A stretch of DNA of 64,000 nt from Pohlia nutans (GCA_022496805.1 CM040088.1:7843001-7907000), one strand, 5' to 3'; counted from the first letter of the stretch, positions 22,285 to 35,210 are shown. Numbers and translations: made by a program. Notes: generated from the sequence alone by a model not told the origin.

Positions 22285-25200
22285 TGACAAGAGTCAATGA
22301 ATGCTAGTATTATTGAGATAACCACTAATACAATAACTATTTTGAGCAATGGGTGGGGCACCCTCAAAGAATCCTAGACATTTTAGATGAAAGTAATCAA
22401 CCCGTAAAGGACCATGAGGTTTTCACCTTTGCATAATTGCATTTTTCGATCTGTACATCACCTATGCATGCAAATTTACCACCCCCATCTTTGTTACAAA
22501 GAATAGAATCACCACAACAAATCTCAAAAATTTAGGATCAAAACTCATTCCACACTAAGCTCACCGAACTTGAAAAATCAACCTTGGTCCTTTAGGTGTT
22601 AACATCTCATGGTGCACAAGGGGCAATTGAAGTGTGCCGTTGTTCATCATTTTTTTAAATGTTGAAACAGTTAGAGATTGTAATATACTACAATCTTTAA
22701 AGTCATGTATCATAAGCCTATGCAACAAGCTCATATGAAAATATTTATAAAGGGAATTCATTTATAGTACAGACTATGCACACATGAACACAAGGACAAA
22801 CATGCCACTGGAATTGTCATGTTGGACTCCGGCATGGGCCAACCTAATATATGGAGAGAAAAGGAATTTCATGAGGAAGGGAGAGGAAATTTTTTTCAAG
22901 TAATGCAATGGAAACAAATCATCCATTTGTTCAAAAAGAATTTTAAAATTTTAAAATTTTAAATTAAAGAAATAATTGGTGCAGGGTCTTTTACAAATGA
23001 ACTCTTGACTCAAAGGGACTGGAATTCTTGTTATCTTGAAACATAGGAAAATCAAATGAAAGAAATAATTGATATTAGGTCTTGAATAAATGGACTCTTG
23101 AACCTCGATTCATGCCAACCCAAAACGGGCTGCAATTTTTGTTCTCTTAAACACAAGAAAATAAAACAAAACAAATAATTAATATTAGTTCTTGCTGAAA
23201 TTTTTGTTCTCTTGAAACACATGAAAGCTTGGTCCGGAATGACCTTAAACTACCTAGGTGACAACTGGAAGTGGGTTTCCGTTAGGTGTGCTCATTAGTA
23301 CCAACGAGGGCGGCATTTCGACTCTGATCGGATGCATGTCATTAGGGCTAATACCTCCTTGCTTGATAGGAACCCCTTGCATGACGCGGATTGCTCCCAA
23401 GCCTCAAGTTTACAGTGGGGGCGTTGCTTTTAGTTGTAAATGATCAAGAGCATAGGGTTTAGTCTAAATATTGCAGGATGAAAATTCCAAAAAAATCACC
23501 CATACAAAGTCACCCACCACAAAGTCCTTGGTTTAGTGTGAGAATGACATTTTTTCCTTTAATAATTTTCATGCTTTAATACAAAAGAAATTACCCCAAT
23601 TCTCTTCGATCCAAAATTTCAACAGATAAAAATTGAGGTGTAATACAATGCTCAATACTTTAGATCTCAATTTTGAGAGAAGTAATATTGTTCTTTGATT
23701 ACAAATGAGATGTCCTACATTAGTGTGAAATTGGTGAGGAAGAGGCCATTGGGATCATTTGGCCAATTCCTACCTGCAATTAGAATATCGACCTTTGTGG
23801 CTGCGTAATTTTTTATTTATAAATCTGCCCAAGATGAAAATTAGATTCCCATATTCGTCCCATCTACTACCAAAATTTTGTGAAAATTTTGATTAAAAAT
23901 AAATTTGTTTTGAAACTTGAAATCACTATTCAAATTTTATTTCACCTAGTACTATTTTATTTAAAGTGGTAATTGTATTAGAGAGAAATGAAAAGAAACT
24001 CTCCATGTAGGAGACAAACAAGGAGACAAAGAATGAAACAAACAAGGAATTTTGCACCACCTTTTTGGTTCTCTTTGTCTTCTTTTTATCACTTTTTTTT
24101 TGTCTTGTTTGAGTCCTTTGTTGTCAACCTATTTGAATCTTCTTTCTCTTCTTTTTCGTCTCTAAACTTCCATTTTATTTATTTTTTAATAAAATAACCC
24201 TACTACATAAGAAATTTCTAGTAGAAAAGAATATTTGCAACAAAACATGTTGCAATCAACAAAACATATCATAATCTTAACAACTTTGTTAAAGAAAATT
24301 GTCCAAATTAACCTGTCCAAAGCAACAGAATATATTGATTTGGCTCCTATTTTCTACTATTGGTAGATATAGATATTACATAGGCTCTAGAAGGATGGTC
24401 CTTAGACCAAAACCAAAATGCTATGTATATACCGGTAGTATAGTCAACAAAGGTAAAATCATTTTTACTTTGAAAATAGCAACCTATAACTTATAGAAAC
24501 ACATTTTAAAATGAAAATATCTCAGAAACAGTCGCTTAACACAAAATTAGAGCATCACCACCCATCTTTCAAAGAAGATGAGGATGACATTTTTTGGATG
24601 AAAAAAGCAATTAATGCTTGGATCTGCCAAAATATTCTCTTTGCCCCAAAAAATAGTCAAATATTGCCGTAGTTGTGCAACCTCGGCAAATACTACTTTT
24701 TCTTTTACAATTAGTAAGTTGGATACTACATGTATGTTGAAGATTCACTTTGCTTTTGCACACTAGGAAACAAGTAATTGGTTGGCAATTAACATAGCGA
24801 GTTGCATAGGCGAAGTAATCAAGTGACCTACTTTCTAAATAAGTGGTTGCTACTAGTGATGAAGTTTTGATGCGATGAAGTTATCCCGTACAATTGGAGA
24901 TGCTCTTAGGTGCTCCTATAAATTGATGGGCCAATGTATAGTAGGGTCCAAAAATAGTTTGAATTTTTTCTCCAAGCTATCTTTGAAAAGCTCCTTTGGG
25001 CTAAAAACTGCATCAAATCACAAACCGTAAAGTGCATTGGAAAGGTAGTTTCAAGCTTCAACAATTTTGTTTTAGTATTTAATCTTTTTGGATAAATGTT
25101 TTCAATATGAAAATTCTGTTTGCAAAATGATTTGAAACTTCAATCAGTTATATTTTAGTAAAAAAAATCCCAAAAATCGTGATTCTTTTTTGTATTTGAT

Positions 25201-26330
25201 TCTTAAGACAATTTGTATATTTTCTTGATACATTATAAGTAACAAAAGTTGTATCCATTTTTACCTAAAGTAAAGATTAAAATGGGTTAAAAATGGGGTT
25301 TTTTTCATTTAGTTAGAAATAGATGAACATATTCTTTTTTGAATTGAAACTCATATGTATGTGGAATGCATCTTGTATACTAGAACATGTCTCAATTTGG
25401 CTCATAGAAACCTAATGGCAATACAAATAAAATTGAGAAATTTGAATTATTTTTGGACCCTATTGTACAGATAGAAAAGGCGGCTTTGGGAACTCAATAG
25501 AACTCTCATGAACCAAGGGGAATGTTGCGGTTTAGGCAAAAAAATTGGCAACTTTTGTCAAAATCTTAATTGGTTTTGATAAAGTAGCTACTTTTACACT
25601 ATAAAAAATTACAAGAAAGTGGATGAAATTGCCAAATTCTTCTTTAAAAATACGAAAATCAACACTACTTAAATGAAAGTGTTGTACAATAAACAATTTA
25701 ATGGATGAGCATATATATCAGGGATTTGCATATTTTATTTTTTGGAGAAATGCTAAAATGGCAACATCCACACATTTGGATGACTTTCATTAGAAACTGA
25801 AAATTTCATCCAAATCATTTTAAAAACTGGAACAATATGGCATATTCATCCATTATTTCTTCACATTTTTAGTTAAGGCTTGGTGCACACCAATTTTTAT
25901 GGGTGCCTTTTGGCATTTAAATACCTTAAAAAGTCACTGATGTATATTGATAGAAACAAAAAAGAATTGGCTGGTGCGGTTTGCTAATTAGGGGGGACTG
26001 AGTGGGGTACCTTTTGGTCCAGCAAAATGGCTCATCCAATGGGCAAAATTTGGAAGGAGGCTGCTGAAATAATTATGCTGTTCTCTCCGGTGGACAAGGG
26101 GGCTACACTACCGGCCAATTTCTGTTGAACTTTTCCAGTAAAATGAAACTATATTTGCATTGAAACAAATCAAACGAAGTTGTGATTTTGATCGTGCAAT
26201 GGAAATTTGACACCATTTGCTAATTTTGCTTCAAAAAACCAAACGAAGAACATTGTGATATGAACAACATAACTTATTTAATACAATATACACTGATTAT
26301 GGCTATAAGGGTGTGTGGGCAATTAGTGTG
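22285..26330. other. AT-rich stretch without a recognised gene
   Basis: No ORF with coding character and no RNA gene were seen. An imperfect direct repeat of about 90-110 bp (GAAATAATTGRTRTTAGG...TTCTTGTTCTCTTGAAACA phrases) lies at about 22,965-23,225. The rest is AT-rich sequence of the kind left by old repeats. Confidence 0.4.
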
Positions 26331-26640
26331 TGAGGGCCTCTTTACACTAGAGACGAGAAGCCGTGAGGAGAGAAATTTCAGCCAATGGGAGGCCTAAAAA
26401 CCGAGAAGACCAAAGAATGTCACTTTACACCCGAAATTTTCATTCCAAGGGACGGAAGGAGGAGAAAATGACATGGACAACACTTTTGTCCTTCGTGGCA
26501 AGAAAAGTGCACATTTTTCAAGGCCTCCGGATTTTGCGTCAAGTCCACCTCAAGAGGTGGGTTTAACGCAAAATCCAGGAGCTGTTTGGCCAAAATTCTC
26601 ACAATCAATCATTTTTTATTTTTTAAGAAATATGTAAGAA

Positions 26641-28600
26641 TATGAGCACTTTGACCGGTCGCCCGGTCAACGCACATGTAGCCGGCCGAGGGTGGTGAGA
26701 GCGAAGTGTTTCCAAGCAATGGACTCCTTTAAGTGACGGTGAATTGGGTGAATTAGTTTTAAGTTACCGTGATTAATGTGAGGTACACGTGAATAATGCA
26801 AGCACACAATTAATAAGTGGCACCCAAATTGCCCTAAAATTAATACTATATTCTAAACTTACTCTAATGTTGCCCTAATGTTACTAAATGTTATTGTAAT
26901 CGAAATTTGGTTCAATTTAAGCAATTGGGACCTCTAAATGCCAAAAATTCACCCATGTCTAAAAATCGCAGCACATGTGCTTTACTCCAAAATACCCCAA
27001 AACACATGAAAATTGCTCGTTTCGACCTCCAACACACCTAAATACTATTACTTCACGAAATTAAGCTTGAATTGGGCAAAATTCACCCAAAACGGCTCAA
27101 AATGCGAGTTTACCTAAAAATCACAGCACATTTTCACAACCACAAACGAACTATCAAATGGCCAAATTTGACTTAGTTTTAGTTGTAAACCCTACCCCCA
27201 TTCATTGTGTGAATTAGGTTTGTGAAAAGCTTTGTGGAAATGTAATTTTTAGATAGGTCTAAATTTGGGCAGCGCTTCCGCGCCTTGCCCAAACAACCCG
27301 AAATTTTGTAAATCAAACCAACTAATTTAACAAGGGTGAACTAGGCCGGAAAATTAGGCAGCGCTTTCCGCGCTAAACCCTTACCGAGCCTAAATTCAAC
27401 CTCACAGCACACAATTCGCACAACAAACCACAAATACACCACATACAAGCAATTGATTCAAATATTCAAAATAATAAGGAAAATCAGACAATTAACAATG
27501 AGAATTGCAATTTAAGGTGTACAATGCGTTTTGGAGGTTCTTTCCTACCACACAACACTAATTGGTAAAAAGTCAAGCAAATGGAGAAAGAGGGGAGTAG
27601 TTTTGTTCTCCCTCTCTAATGTCACCCTGCCCCCTCCATAATATCACCGGGGAGGAGGGCGGAAATCAACAAGGAGATGAAGACCACGGCCGTTGCCGTC
27701 GTTGCTCCACCGCCGCTGCCGACGGTCGCCGCCGACTGCAGCTCGCCGCCGAGCTCCTCCGCCGAGTCTCCGTCGACGTCGTCGCCGCCTCCGTCTTCAA
27801 CGCCGTTGCCGCCTTTGTCTCCGTCGACTGCTGTCTTCCGCGGCTTCCGCCGCCGACCGCCGCTCTCGCACCACACCAAACCCGCAGCCCACAACCCAAG
27901 GCTCCAAAAACACCAACAACGCCTCCAAGTTCCAAAAAACACCAAAAAAAAACCTCTCCAATATTTTCCAACAATCTTTTCTTTTTTTCTCACAAAACTT
28001 CTACTACACCAATGTAGTCAATATAGATTCAACTATCAATTCTTCCTACACAAACTACCACAAAAAACGGATCTCAAAACTCTCGCGATTCAAAACTAAG
28101 AAGTGACTGGCGGAACGTCGACAAGGAGAGATTCAAACTCTTCCAAGCTTCATTCATCCAAAAACCGCTTCATCCAACTCCACGAAACTACATCCATCCC
28201 AAATTCTATCAAAAATCCCACTTTTAAAAGAACTCACCGAAAACTACAAGTCTAACAAGCACTTTTTGGGTTTTTAAATTAGGACTCGGACTTTACCACG
28301 AGTTTGAGTCCTACTATTTTTTATATTAACCACAATTTCTACTTTATTTACTAACCGCAAAATACCGGAAATTGTTTAAAATCCCACAATTAGCCGGTTA
28401 GGACACAAAAATACAATAAAAATACTCAAAAGATAGGGTTAGTTTACCGGCACACAAAAACCCCATTCAACCATACTACGAATTTCACCAAATCCAATAC
28501 GCAGCTAAACCGCTGCGATTAGTAAATCCTAACGGCTAATTTACGAGCAATTGCCGCGGTGAGAATTTATCGCGGCCGTGAACCGTTTCGACGGTTCACA
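26641..28600. mobile_element. 1.96-kb insertion with 5-bp target duplication (AAGAA)
   Basis: Comparison with the empty site at 54,427-54,888 defines the boundaries exactly: AAGAA at 26,636-26,640 and again at 28,601-28,605. The left end starts TATGAGC and, ten bases in, carries the palindrome TTGACCG-GTCGCC-CGGTCAA; the right end has the palindrome GTGAACCGT-CGAA-ACGGTTCAC. The 5-bp duplication and ending CACA would suit a solo LTR, but no paired LTR is present. Inside are two CGCGC-containing phrases and a GC-rich patch at 27,670-27,880. Confidence 0.6.
27619..28106 (+). other. GC-rich patch with overlapping ORFs on both strands
   Basis: ORFs of 100-140 codons are open in five frames because of CCG/GCC/GTC triplet-rich sequence at 27,670-27,880. 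The translations are Pro/Ser/Ala- or Arg-rich low complexity. No family is recognised and no frame is clearly favoured. It may be a captured CpG-rich host fragment or part of the element that inserted at 26,641. Confidence 0.3.
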
Positions 28601-28751
28601 AAGAACTTTATTTTTTTAAATCAGTACTTTATTTTGTGGCCCCTTCTCACTTTACATTATTATCCAAAGGCTGTCAAGTTCAAAGGAAGGATGAGCCATG
28701 GCCCCTGTGAGGTTTTCTCCACGGCTTCTTGCCTCTAGTGTAAAGAGGGCC

Positions 28752-30389
28752 TGAGACTATGTGTAAACTTTGAAATTTGATCACTTGTTTTAATTATTTG
28801 TTCTTATAATTTATTTATTTTTGACACAAATAAAACAAATTTCTTTGCAAAACAAAAGAATACAACACCACCCCAGCGGGAATCAACGTGGAGAAAAGAC
28901 AAAACAGACCAAAACAACACAAACAAACTGAAGGCAACTAGGTGTCGGGTCCAACCCCACAACACCATCAAGCTAACTCAACACAAAAGAATCAACTAGC
29001 CCCACAAGCATCCATTTTAAAATTGAGTTTTAAAGATAAATTGAAATCTAACACTTAAAAAATAATTTGTTGGATTTAAAAAAGAATTCTCACAAACATG
29101 CTTCTATACCAATAGTAGACTTCATATTGTGAAGTGAGAACTCACTTGGATGAAATTTTGACATTCTTCCATTATCATATTTAACAAACACACACCAATT
29201 TTGATAAAAAGAAAGGTCACAGATATGAATTAATGGCAATGAACGTCACCTACCAGTAGTAAAAATTTCAACCCCTTAACCCCTAAACGTCCAACCATCC
29301 AAAAAGAGCACGAAGTACAAAATCAAACACACTTGTGTGCCAAAACTTTGGCTCACAAATTAGTTTTAGGAAAATTTATACAATATACAACAAGTTAGTA
29401 TGTCCCCAGTATTAGTTGGTTATTTACTCCACAAAAGTGGACTTGTAGGCTAAATGCCAAAAATCCAATCAGAAAAGCTAGAAAAATTAGGAGTTGTGGT
29501 AGAATAGTATCATTAAGGTAAAAATATTAGGAAAATATAAGAATTAGGAAGATTTAGTGGATTGGTTTAGAAGTATGCTATGGAGGAAGTGGATAAAGTA
29601 TGTGTGAGTGTAAGAAAGTAGAAGGAATAGTTAGAAAGGAGAAGAAGAGGCTAGGAAGAAGAACCGGTTGGTCAATGCCCAACTGAATGAAAGGATGAGG
29701 GGTAGTTGGATGTAACGTTAGAGTACGCACTTGGAAGAGGGGTCGACCTCTCTCTCATTGTGTTGTGTGTTTTATAGGAGAAGAGACTAGAGGTAGGAAG
29801 TTGGGAAAAACAAATAGTAGAAGAAAACCAACGATAACTTCCTAATCCTAGCAAGGGTTGGGTTGAGATTTTAGCACAAGTTAGATCAGAATGTTAGCTT
29901 TCTAGAGACATCTCATATGCTAGATTTGGAGTAACGATCAAAGAGTTAGAGCCACCGAAGTGAAAAGAAGTTTGGGTGCCGCTAGATCTTGGAGCAGGAC
30001 TTTGAAGGACGGTGGCGCACGGCCTACTACGAATTTGGAGCTCAAAGTTGGTGATGATGAAAATCAAGTTGTCTTCTTTGCAAAGTCATACCATACAATA
30101 GATTTGGAGCTACAAGGAAGGCGTGACAACCGATCAAGTGCGAGGAGGTTGGTGGCCGCAAGAGTTGAAGATCAACAACTTTGGAGGCTCGTATCTTTTG
30201 ATTGGTAAGAGCTTTCTAGTGTGGTTTGCGCGTGCTGAAGAAGAGTGAAGTCCTCTTTTGCATGGGTCAAATTGATTTGTTTTGCTTACATCTATTCTTT
30301 TATTGCCGTGATCAAACACTACATTCAATTCTCCTATTTCTCAAGCGTACATTGCTTGCTCTATTTTCCACCCCACCCCCGGCCCAATA
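28752..30389. other. Stretch without a recognised gene
   Basis: One piggyBac-like end (TTAACCCCTAAACGTCC, TTAA at 29,276) has no matching partner nearby. The 82-codon ORF at 29,960-30,208 is not supported by any recognised motif. Nothing else was identified. Confidence 0.35.
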
Positions 30390-33300
30390 TTATGATGCGT
30401 TGACCGGTCGCACGGTCAAAGAAATTATATAATTCGTGCGTCTGCCGGAAGGTGGCGATTTTTTGGTTCTAAAAGCGATCAGAATGTGTTGGACTTCGTC
30501 CATGCTTAAAGTAGGGGCATGGATGAAAGTGTCCAGTTTGTAGTCTAGCTTGTAGAGGAAGCGAAAGACGTAGTAAAGGTGCTTGTAGTTGACGTACATT
30601 CCACGCCTTCCAATCGCAGAAGATGTCATGTTGTTATAATGCGGGCACGTACAAGCTAAAAAATTGCGATGATTGATATCGTATACGCTTGCGTTAAGCT
30701 CGACTCCTGATCGCTCCGAGTCCCGGATATGGAAGGAGGTTCACTCGGATAGTAGATGCCTTCACGTTTCAAGCACTCTCCCATTGGTTTTAGTGAGGTT
30801 CAGTGGGAGCTTTGGTGTTGCAACGCACGTTTTTGCGGCTCTGGATGGTGGGGACTCAATCAGAATGGGGTGGAAGCGGGCGAGTCCACAATACCGGCTC
30901 AAACACCTTGGACCCTGCAAAGAGGCACCGTGGCCAGAGCGGAGTTGTGGAATGAAGATAGAAACTGGTCTCTTGGAGCTCCAAGATCTCGTGACAAGAG
31001 AGGTCTATCCCAGTCACGACTCGCCAAAGATCTGGGATCTCCGGACGAGTTAAAACAAAGCTATGTTTAGGATCCATTACGCACCTAGCAATTTGATCTA
31101 GACAGAACCAGAAAAATTCAGTTTCAGTTCCCTCTGCTTGTCACTTTTGTTTGACGCCTCTATAGGTAGGAGCTGCAGTTGCTTTGTCTTCTCTAACGAT
31201 GACCATCTGGCACTTGGAATTGTTATCTGCTTGTACAACATGGCATTGTTTCTTGGATTTCTGAGATATCCGCGCAATGTGCCATTTGGTCATGTCACCG
31301 ACTGTTTCCAATATGCTTGACGTGAAGGGCATAAGAGCTGTAGGAGTAAGTGTCTCATCTGCATTTAGTCGGGCAGCAGCGGACTTTGTCTGGACACGAG
31401 GGTGTGAGAAGTTGACCTTGTCTGGACGATGGGAGTCACCTTCAAAACCGATTGGCATGTCTAACTTCCTCTTGGTGGATGCAATAACCTCTTCGCCCCC
31501 AAGATGCGGTTTTGGGGTGCGGAAATCTTGACCCCCCCGGCATTTCAGTAAAAGCAGCAACAATCTTCTTTCCGTCTTGTGATTGCAAGGCTCTCTTTAG
31601 TTTCAAGTTGTGTTTAGAAGGGCCTGTTCCCGACGCCGCGATACACAAGCATAAACGGTAGCTGGTCATTTGCATGAAGGCGCGAGCCTAGTTGTCGGTG
31701 GTCACAATAAAGAGGTCCAATCCGCGATTGCCTAAAGGCTGCATCCATTTGTTGTGAACAGTCTCTGTAAAATTGCAAGTTGGGATATCCGCCAGTTCTT
31801 CCGGAGTAAGGTTTTGAATAGAGAAGGAGTGAAAAGTAAGATGAATTAAATCATGTCACAAACACATGTCTAGCTCACACTCTGTTTAGATAGTCGTAGC
31901 ATGCACAGAAACATGAAGATAGTTTAAGGAAATAGAAGGGACACACCGTTTCTTTGAAACCTCCCCACTGGCGGTAGCAGAGTTGCCAAAAGGCCAACAA
32001 GTCTTCTAGTTCTCTGATTGCATCTTCAGTTGCTGCTCCAGAGGAATACCACCACGCTCAAAGCTCCTGATACAACAGATCCGCTTCAGCCATAGATTTA
32101 GCATCTTTGTACTACCTGCAGAGCTTGATATGTTGGTTCCGGAAGGATTTCGCAATGAGCTTCTCCGTATGCATGTGCATTCTAGTAGACCGATGAAACA
32201 AGCAAGTCCTTTCCCGGTCAACCATCACCACGGATGGATCTCCAGATCCATAAACAATGCGTATAGCGTTGAAATTAGCTTGTGCATTGTTGCACATGAA
32301 GCCTTTCAAGAAGTTAGGGTGAGGAACACCATTTCTAGCCATCACCTTCTTGCGGCAGTTCCAAAAAATCACTTGACCCTCGGTACCTTCCGACTGCGTC
32401 TCACATACCGCAATCGTCACGACCTTGCAATATGTGGAATCGTACACATAAGAGGCCATGGTTGTCGAAGGCTTTACCCCCTTCACGTGGTCGTACATGA
32501 CAAAGCAATTCTGAAGGTCGCCTCCGGGTTGCATTGGCCGGACGAGGTCAACGCCACTACCGGGACTGTCCACGAGCATCTTGAACAGGTACTGTTTGTC
32601 TTGCCCTTGTCTTGGGAAGATGTTGTCGTGGATGTATTCCATCTTTGCGACCTTCTTCATTTCTACAATCCGATCAATTTCCACTTTTCCTTTGGAACCC
32701 GCACGGAATGATGTAATGATATTCCGAACGTTGGGAGAGCTAAGCATGCGGAATTTGTCCATGACTTCATCTAATTCCAGCCCGCGCAACATCTCTTTTG
32801 GACCGGGCCCGGTGTGGACTAAGAAGGTGTCCATGAACTCTTTGCTAGCTGTCAATGTAATTGCCGAGATCTTTGCCGTTGGTGTCTTCTCCACTTTTGA
32901 TACAATAAAGCTGGTGATTGTTTCCATAGATTCCCGGCATTGCCCAGTAGCAACAGGGTGGCAATGGTGTCCTAAATGAATGCATGCCCCCGACCTATCT
33001 ACCATATTGAGCACATAATAGATATGCGTTGTACAAACCGCAAGACAAGATGGAATTGATTTGTAGAATTTGCAAACCAAAGAGGACTCTAACTGCAGGC
33101 CCAATCCTACATTGAATGAACTCTGACTCGTACCCGTCTATTCTGTCTTGTTCTTCTTGGAAGAACGTTTTAGGTAATCACACATTCACACTCAACATTT
33201 TCACAAGTGAAGTGACCCATGCACCCTGACCTTCTAAACTTTAGTTCTAGATTATTGTGGACGTTAGACGTGAGGATGTGTGTCCAGGTGTGACTGTCAA

Positions 33301-34183
33301 AGCATTTGTCCATTCCTTCCATGCTCATGGCACTAGGGGAATGAACACTCCCTCGACACAATGGCACTTCAAACACAACATCCCTATCAAAGGATGGAGG
33401 CAGGAACTGCTCCTTATGATATTCGATGGCATCGAAATCAATTTGGGCAAGTTCGTTTCGATACTCGGGAATGCTAGACAGTTTTTTTAGACATTGCATG
33501 ACACTAAGACATTCTGAACAGGTAGGATACACAGGAAGTCGGGACTGAGATGAGGAGGAGGGACTGATACTTAATGTGTGAAATTCCGGTTGGTTAGCTA
33601 TAGGACAAGGAATCATAGACTTTTCATCGATGTATCTAGATTTTGCAGGTGTCTCTCTTTCCGATTCTCTAGAAAGTTCCATGATTGGAGAAAGATGCTC
33701 TTCTTTTCTTTTGCAAAGATTTAAGATAATCTCAGACGTTGAAAGAGTGCATTGGGGCGTTTGAGAACGGTATGTAGCGCAAATTGAAGCTTCTACAGTA
33801 GAAGTATCAGATTTGTTAACCAGAATCTCTGTGGATGCTGCTAATTGCGATAGTGTCATACCATACACTCTACATTGACCACAGTGGAAGAACCAGTAGA
33901 AGTCATCTCGATAATCACATCTAGCATGCATCACAACCTCTTTGACTATCCCATAATTCTCTAGAACTTCTTTTGTCAACGTGCTAGATGTTTCTGGAAT
34001 TCGACAACGTATGGAAAGGAAATTAGCAGGGACCCTCACATAATCTTTATCTCCTACTGAAACAATTAGAGGGACTTCATCACCTTTGAAATGAATAGAA
34101 GCCATTTTGAACAAAGAAATGTTTGCAAAGTCACAAGAACAAGTGGAATATGGAGTGTGTGAGCTCCATTTCATATCTATCAT
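30390..34183 (-). pseudogene. Decayed MULE-like transposase with zinc finger and SWIM-like tail
   Basis: Coding-quality segments lie in order along the - strand. The N-terminal exon is 34,183-33,170; the likely start is the internal ATG at about 34,105 (MASIHF). It ends near a Cys-rich motif GCMGHFTCENVEC of the WRKY/GCM-FLYWCH type found with MULE transposases. The next segment, 33,104-32,112, holds the core: YDSTYCKV, then GFMCNNAQANFNAIR, then ERTCLFH. The motif usually has Asp where this copy has Asn. Further segments follow at about 32,110-31,950 (two in-frame stops, ending at a possible GT donor), 31,830-31,560 and 31,563-31,141. A degenerate SWIM-like end (KHLYYVF, FIHAPT) is at 30,629-30,390. 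Frameshifts and stops make it non-functional. MULE assignment is by motif order only. Confidence 0.55.
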
Positions 34184-34740
34184 GTAGTGGGAATTATAAA
34201 AACAAAAAAAACCAATTTAAATGCCGAGGGTAGCGTTGCGCCACCCCCGGCAGTGCTCGCGCACCCTTGCTTGGAGGGGCGTCCTTGGCAACGCCCCTCC
34301 AACATGGCGTGCGCGAGCTTCATATTATATCTATCCTATAGTGGGAATTTTAAAAAAAAACCATTTTAAGTGCCAGGGGTGGCGCGACGCCACCCCCAGG
34401 AGTGCTCGCGCACCCCTGGTTGGAGGAGGGGCGTCACCAACGACGCTTCCCTAACCAAGGGTGCACGAGCTCCATTTCATATCTATCATATAGTGGGAAT
34501 TATAAACAAAAGTACCAATTTATGTGCCGAGGGTGGCATCGCACCACCCCCGGCAGTGCTCGCGTTGTCGCGCATCCTTGGTTGAGGGGCGTCGTTGGCA
34601 ACACCCCTCCCAACCAAGGGTGCGCGAGCTTCATTTTATATCCATCACGTAGAAGGAATTATAAAAAAACCAATTTGTGTGGTAAGGGTGGCGTCGCGCC
34701 AACCCCGACAGTCCTCGCTTACCCTTAGTTGGGTATATTA
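34165..34740. repeat. Four tandem ~150-bp hairpin-rich units
   Basis: Units start with GAGCTYCATWTYATATCYATC at about 34,165, 34,314, 34,467 and 34,626 (period about 149-159 bp). Each contains two GC-rich inverted repeats: a GGGTGGCG..CGCCACCCC stem, and a CACCCTTGGTTGG..CCAACCAAGGGTG stem around a GGGGCGT..ACGCCCC core. The first unit overlaps the 5' end of the transposase-like pseudogene. The short + strand ORFs here are repeat shadows. Confidence 0.8.
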
Positions 34741-34907
34741 CTCGCCTGAAAGTGCATAATATTGAGTGCACAAATTGAAAAAGCAATCCTGTAAGCAATT
34801 GATTGAAAAAAAACTAGTCACCCAGACACCCATTGGAGAAGACGTGGTTAATGATGCCTTCCTTAGAAATGTAAAATATCATTAGAGTGCTTTCAAGACC
34901 TTTCCGA

Positions 34908-35210
34908 CGGTATATTACACGCTCCAAACTGCATAATATTGAGTCGGCAAATTGAAAAAGCAGTCCTCCGAGCCGCTAATTGAAAAAAAACTAGTCACCC
35001 AGACAACCCGTTGGAGGGGGCGTTGGCACCGACGGCCCCCCGAGGGGAGGTGGGATGATGCCCTTGGGGGGGTCGTCGGTGCCAACGCCCCCTCCCCCAC
35101 CCCTAAAGGGTGTTTGGATGACTAGTTTTTTTTTCAATCAACAACTTGCAAGATTGCTTTTTACAACTTGCGGCCTCAGTATTAATCATTTTAGAGCGTG
35201 TAATATACCA
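34908..35210. mobile_element. Foldback MITE with very GC-rich hairpin
   Basis: The ends GGTATATTACACGCTC and GAGCGTGTAATATACC are inverted. The arms stay complementary through AACTAGTCACCCAGACA and GGGGGCGTTGGCACCGACG to a central loop near 35,045. A diverged left arm of a second copy precedes it at about 34,729-34,850, and another small GC hairpin (GGCGTCGACACCGACGCC, then GGTGGCCTTGCGCCACC) follows at 35,281-35,365. Confidence 0.7.

Larger units (their letters stand above)
26334..28751. mobile_element. MITE family C, split by a 1.96-kb insertion
   Basis: The ends are AGGGCCTCTTTACACTAG-like inverted repeats flanked by TGA on both sides. Without the insertion at 26,641-28,600 the element would be about 453 bp, and it aligns along its whole length with the uninterrupted copy at 54,427-54,888. 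A 3-bp flank and these ends would fit a CACTA- or Harbinger-like non-autonomous element, but the same TGA at both loci leaves open whether it belongs to the element. Confidence 0.75.

Noticed and set aside
27619..28106. Several overlapping 100-140-codon ORFs read as a possible gene
   Set aside because: Five frames are open at once owing to triplet-rich GC sequence, so no frame stands out and no domain is seen.
30640..31077. Overlapping + and - strand ORFs considered as a separate gene
   Set aside because: No recognised domain; the - strand frame may be a worn exon of the MULE-like gene, but this could not be shown.
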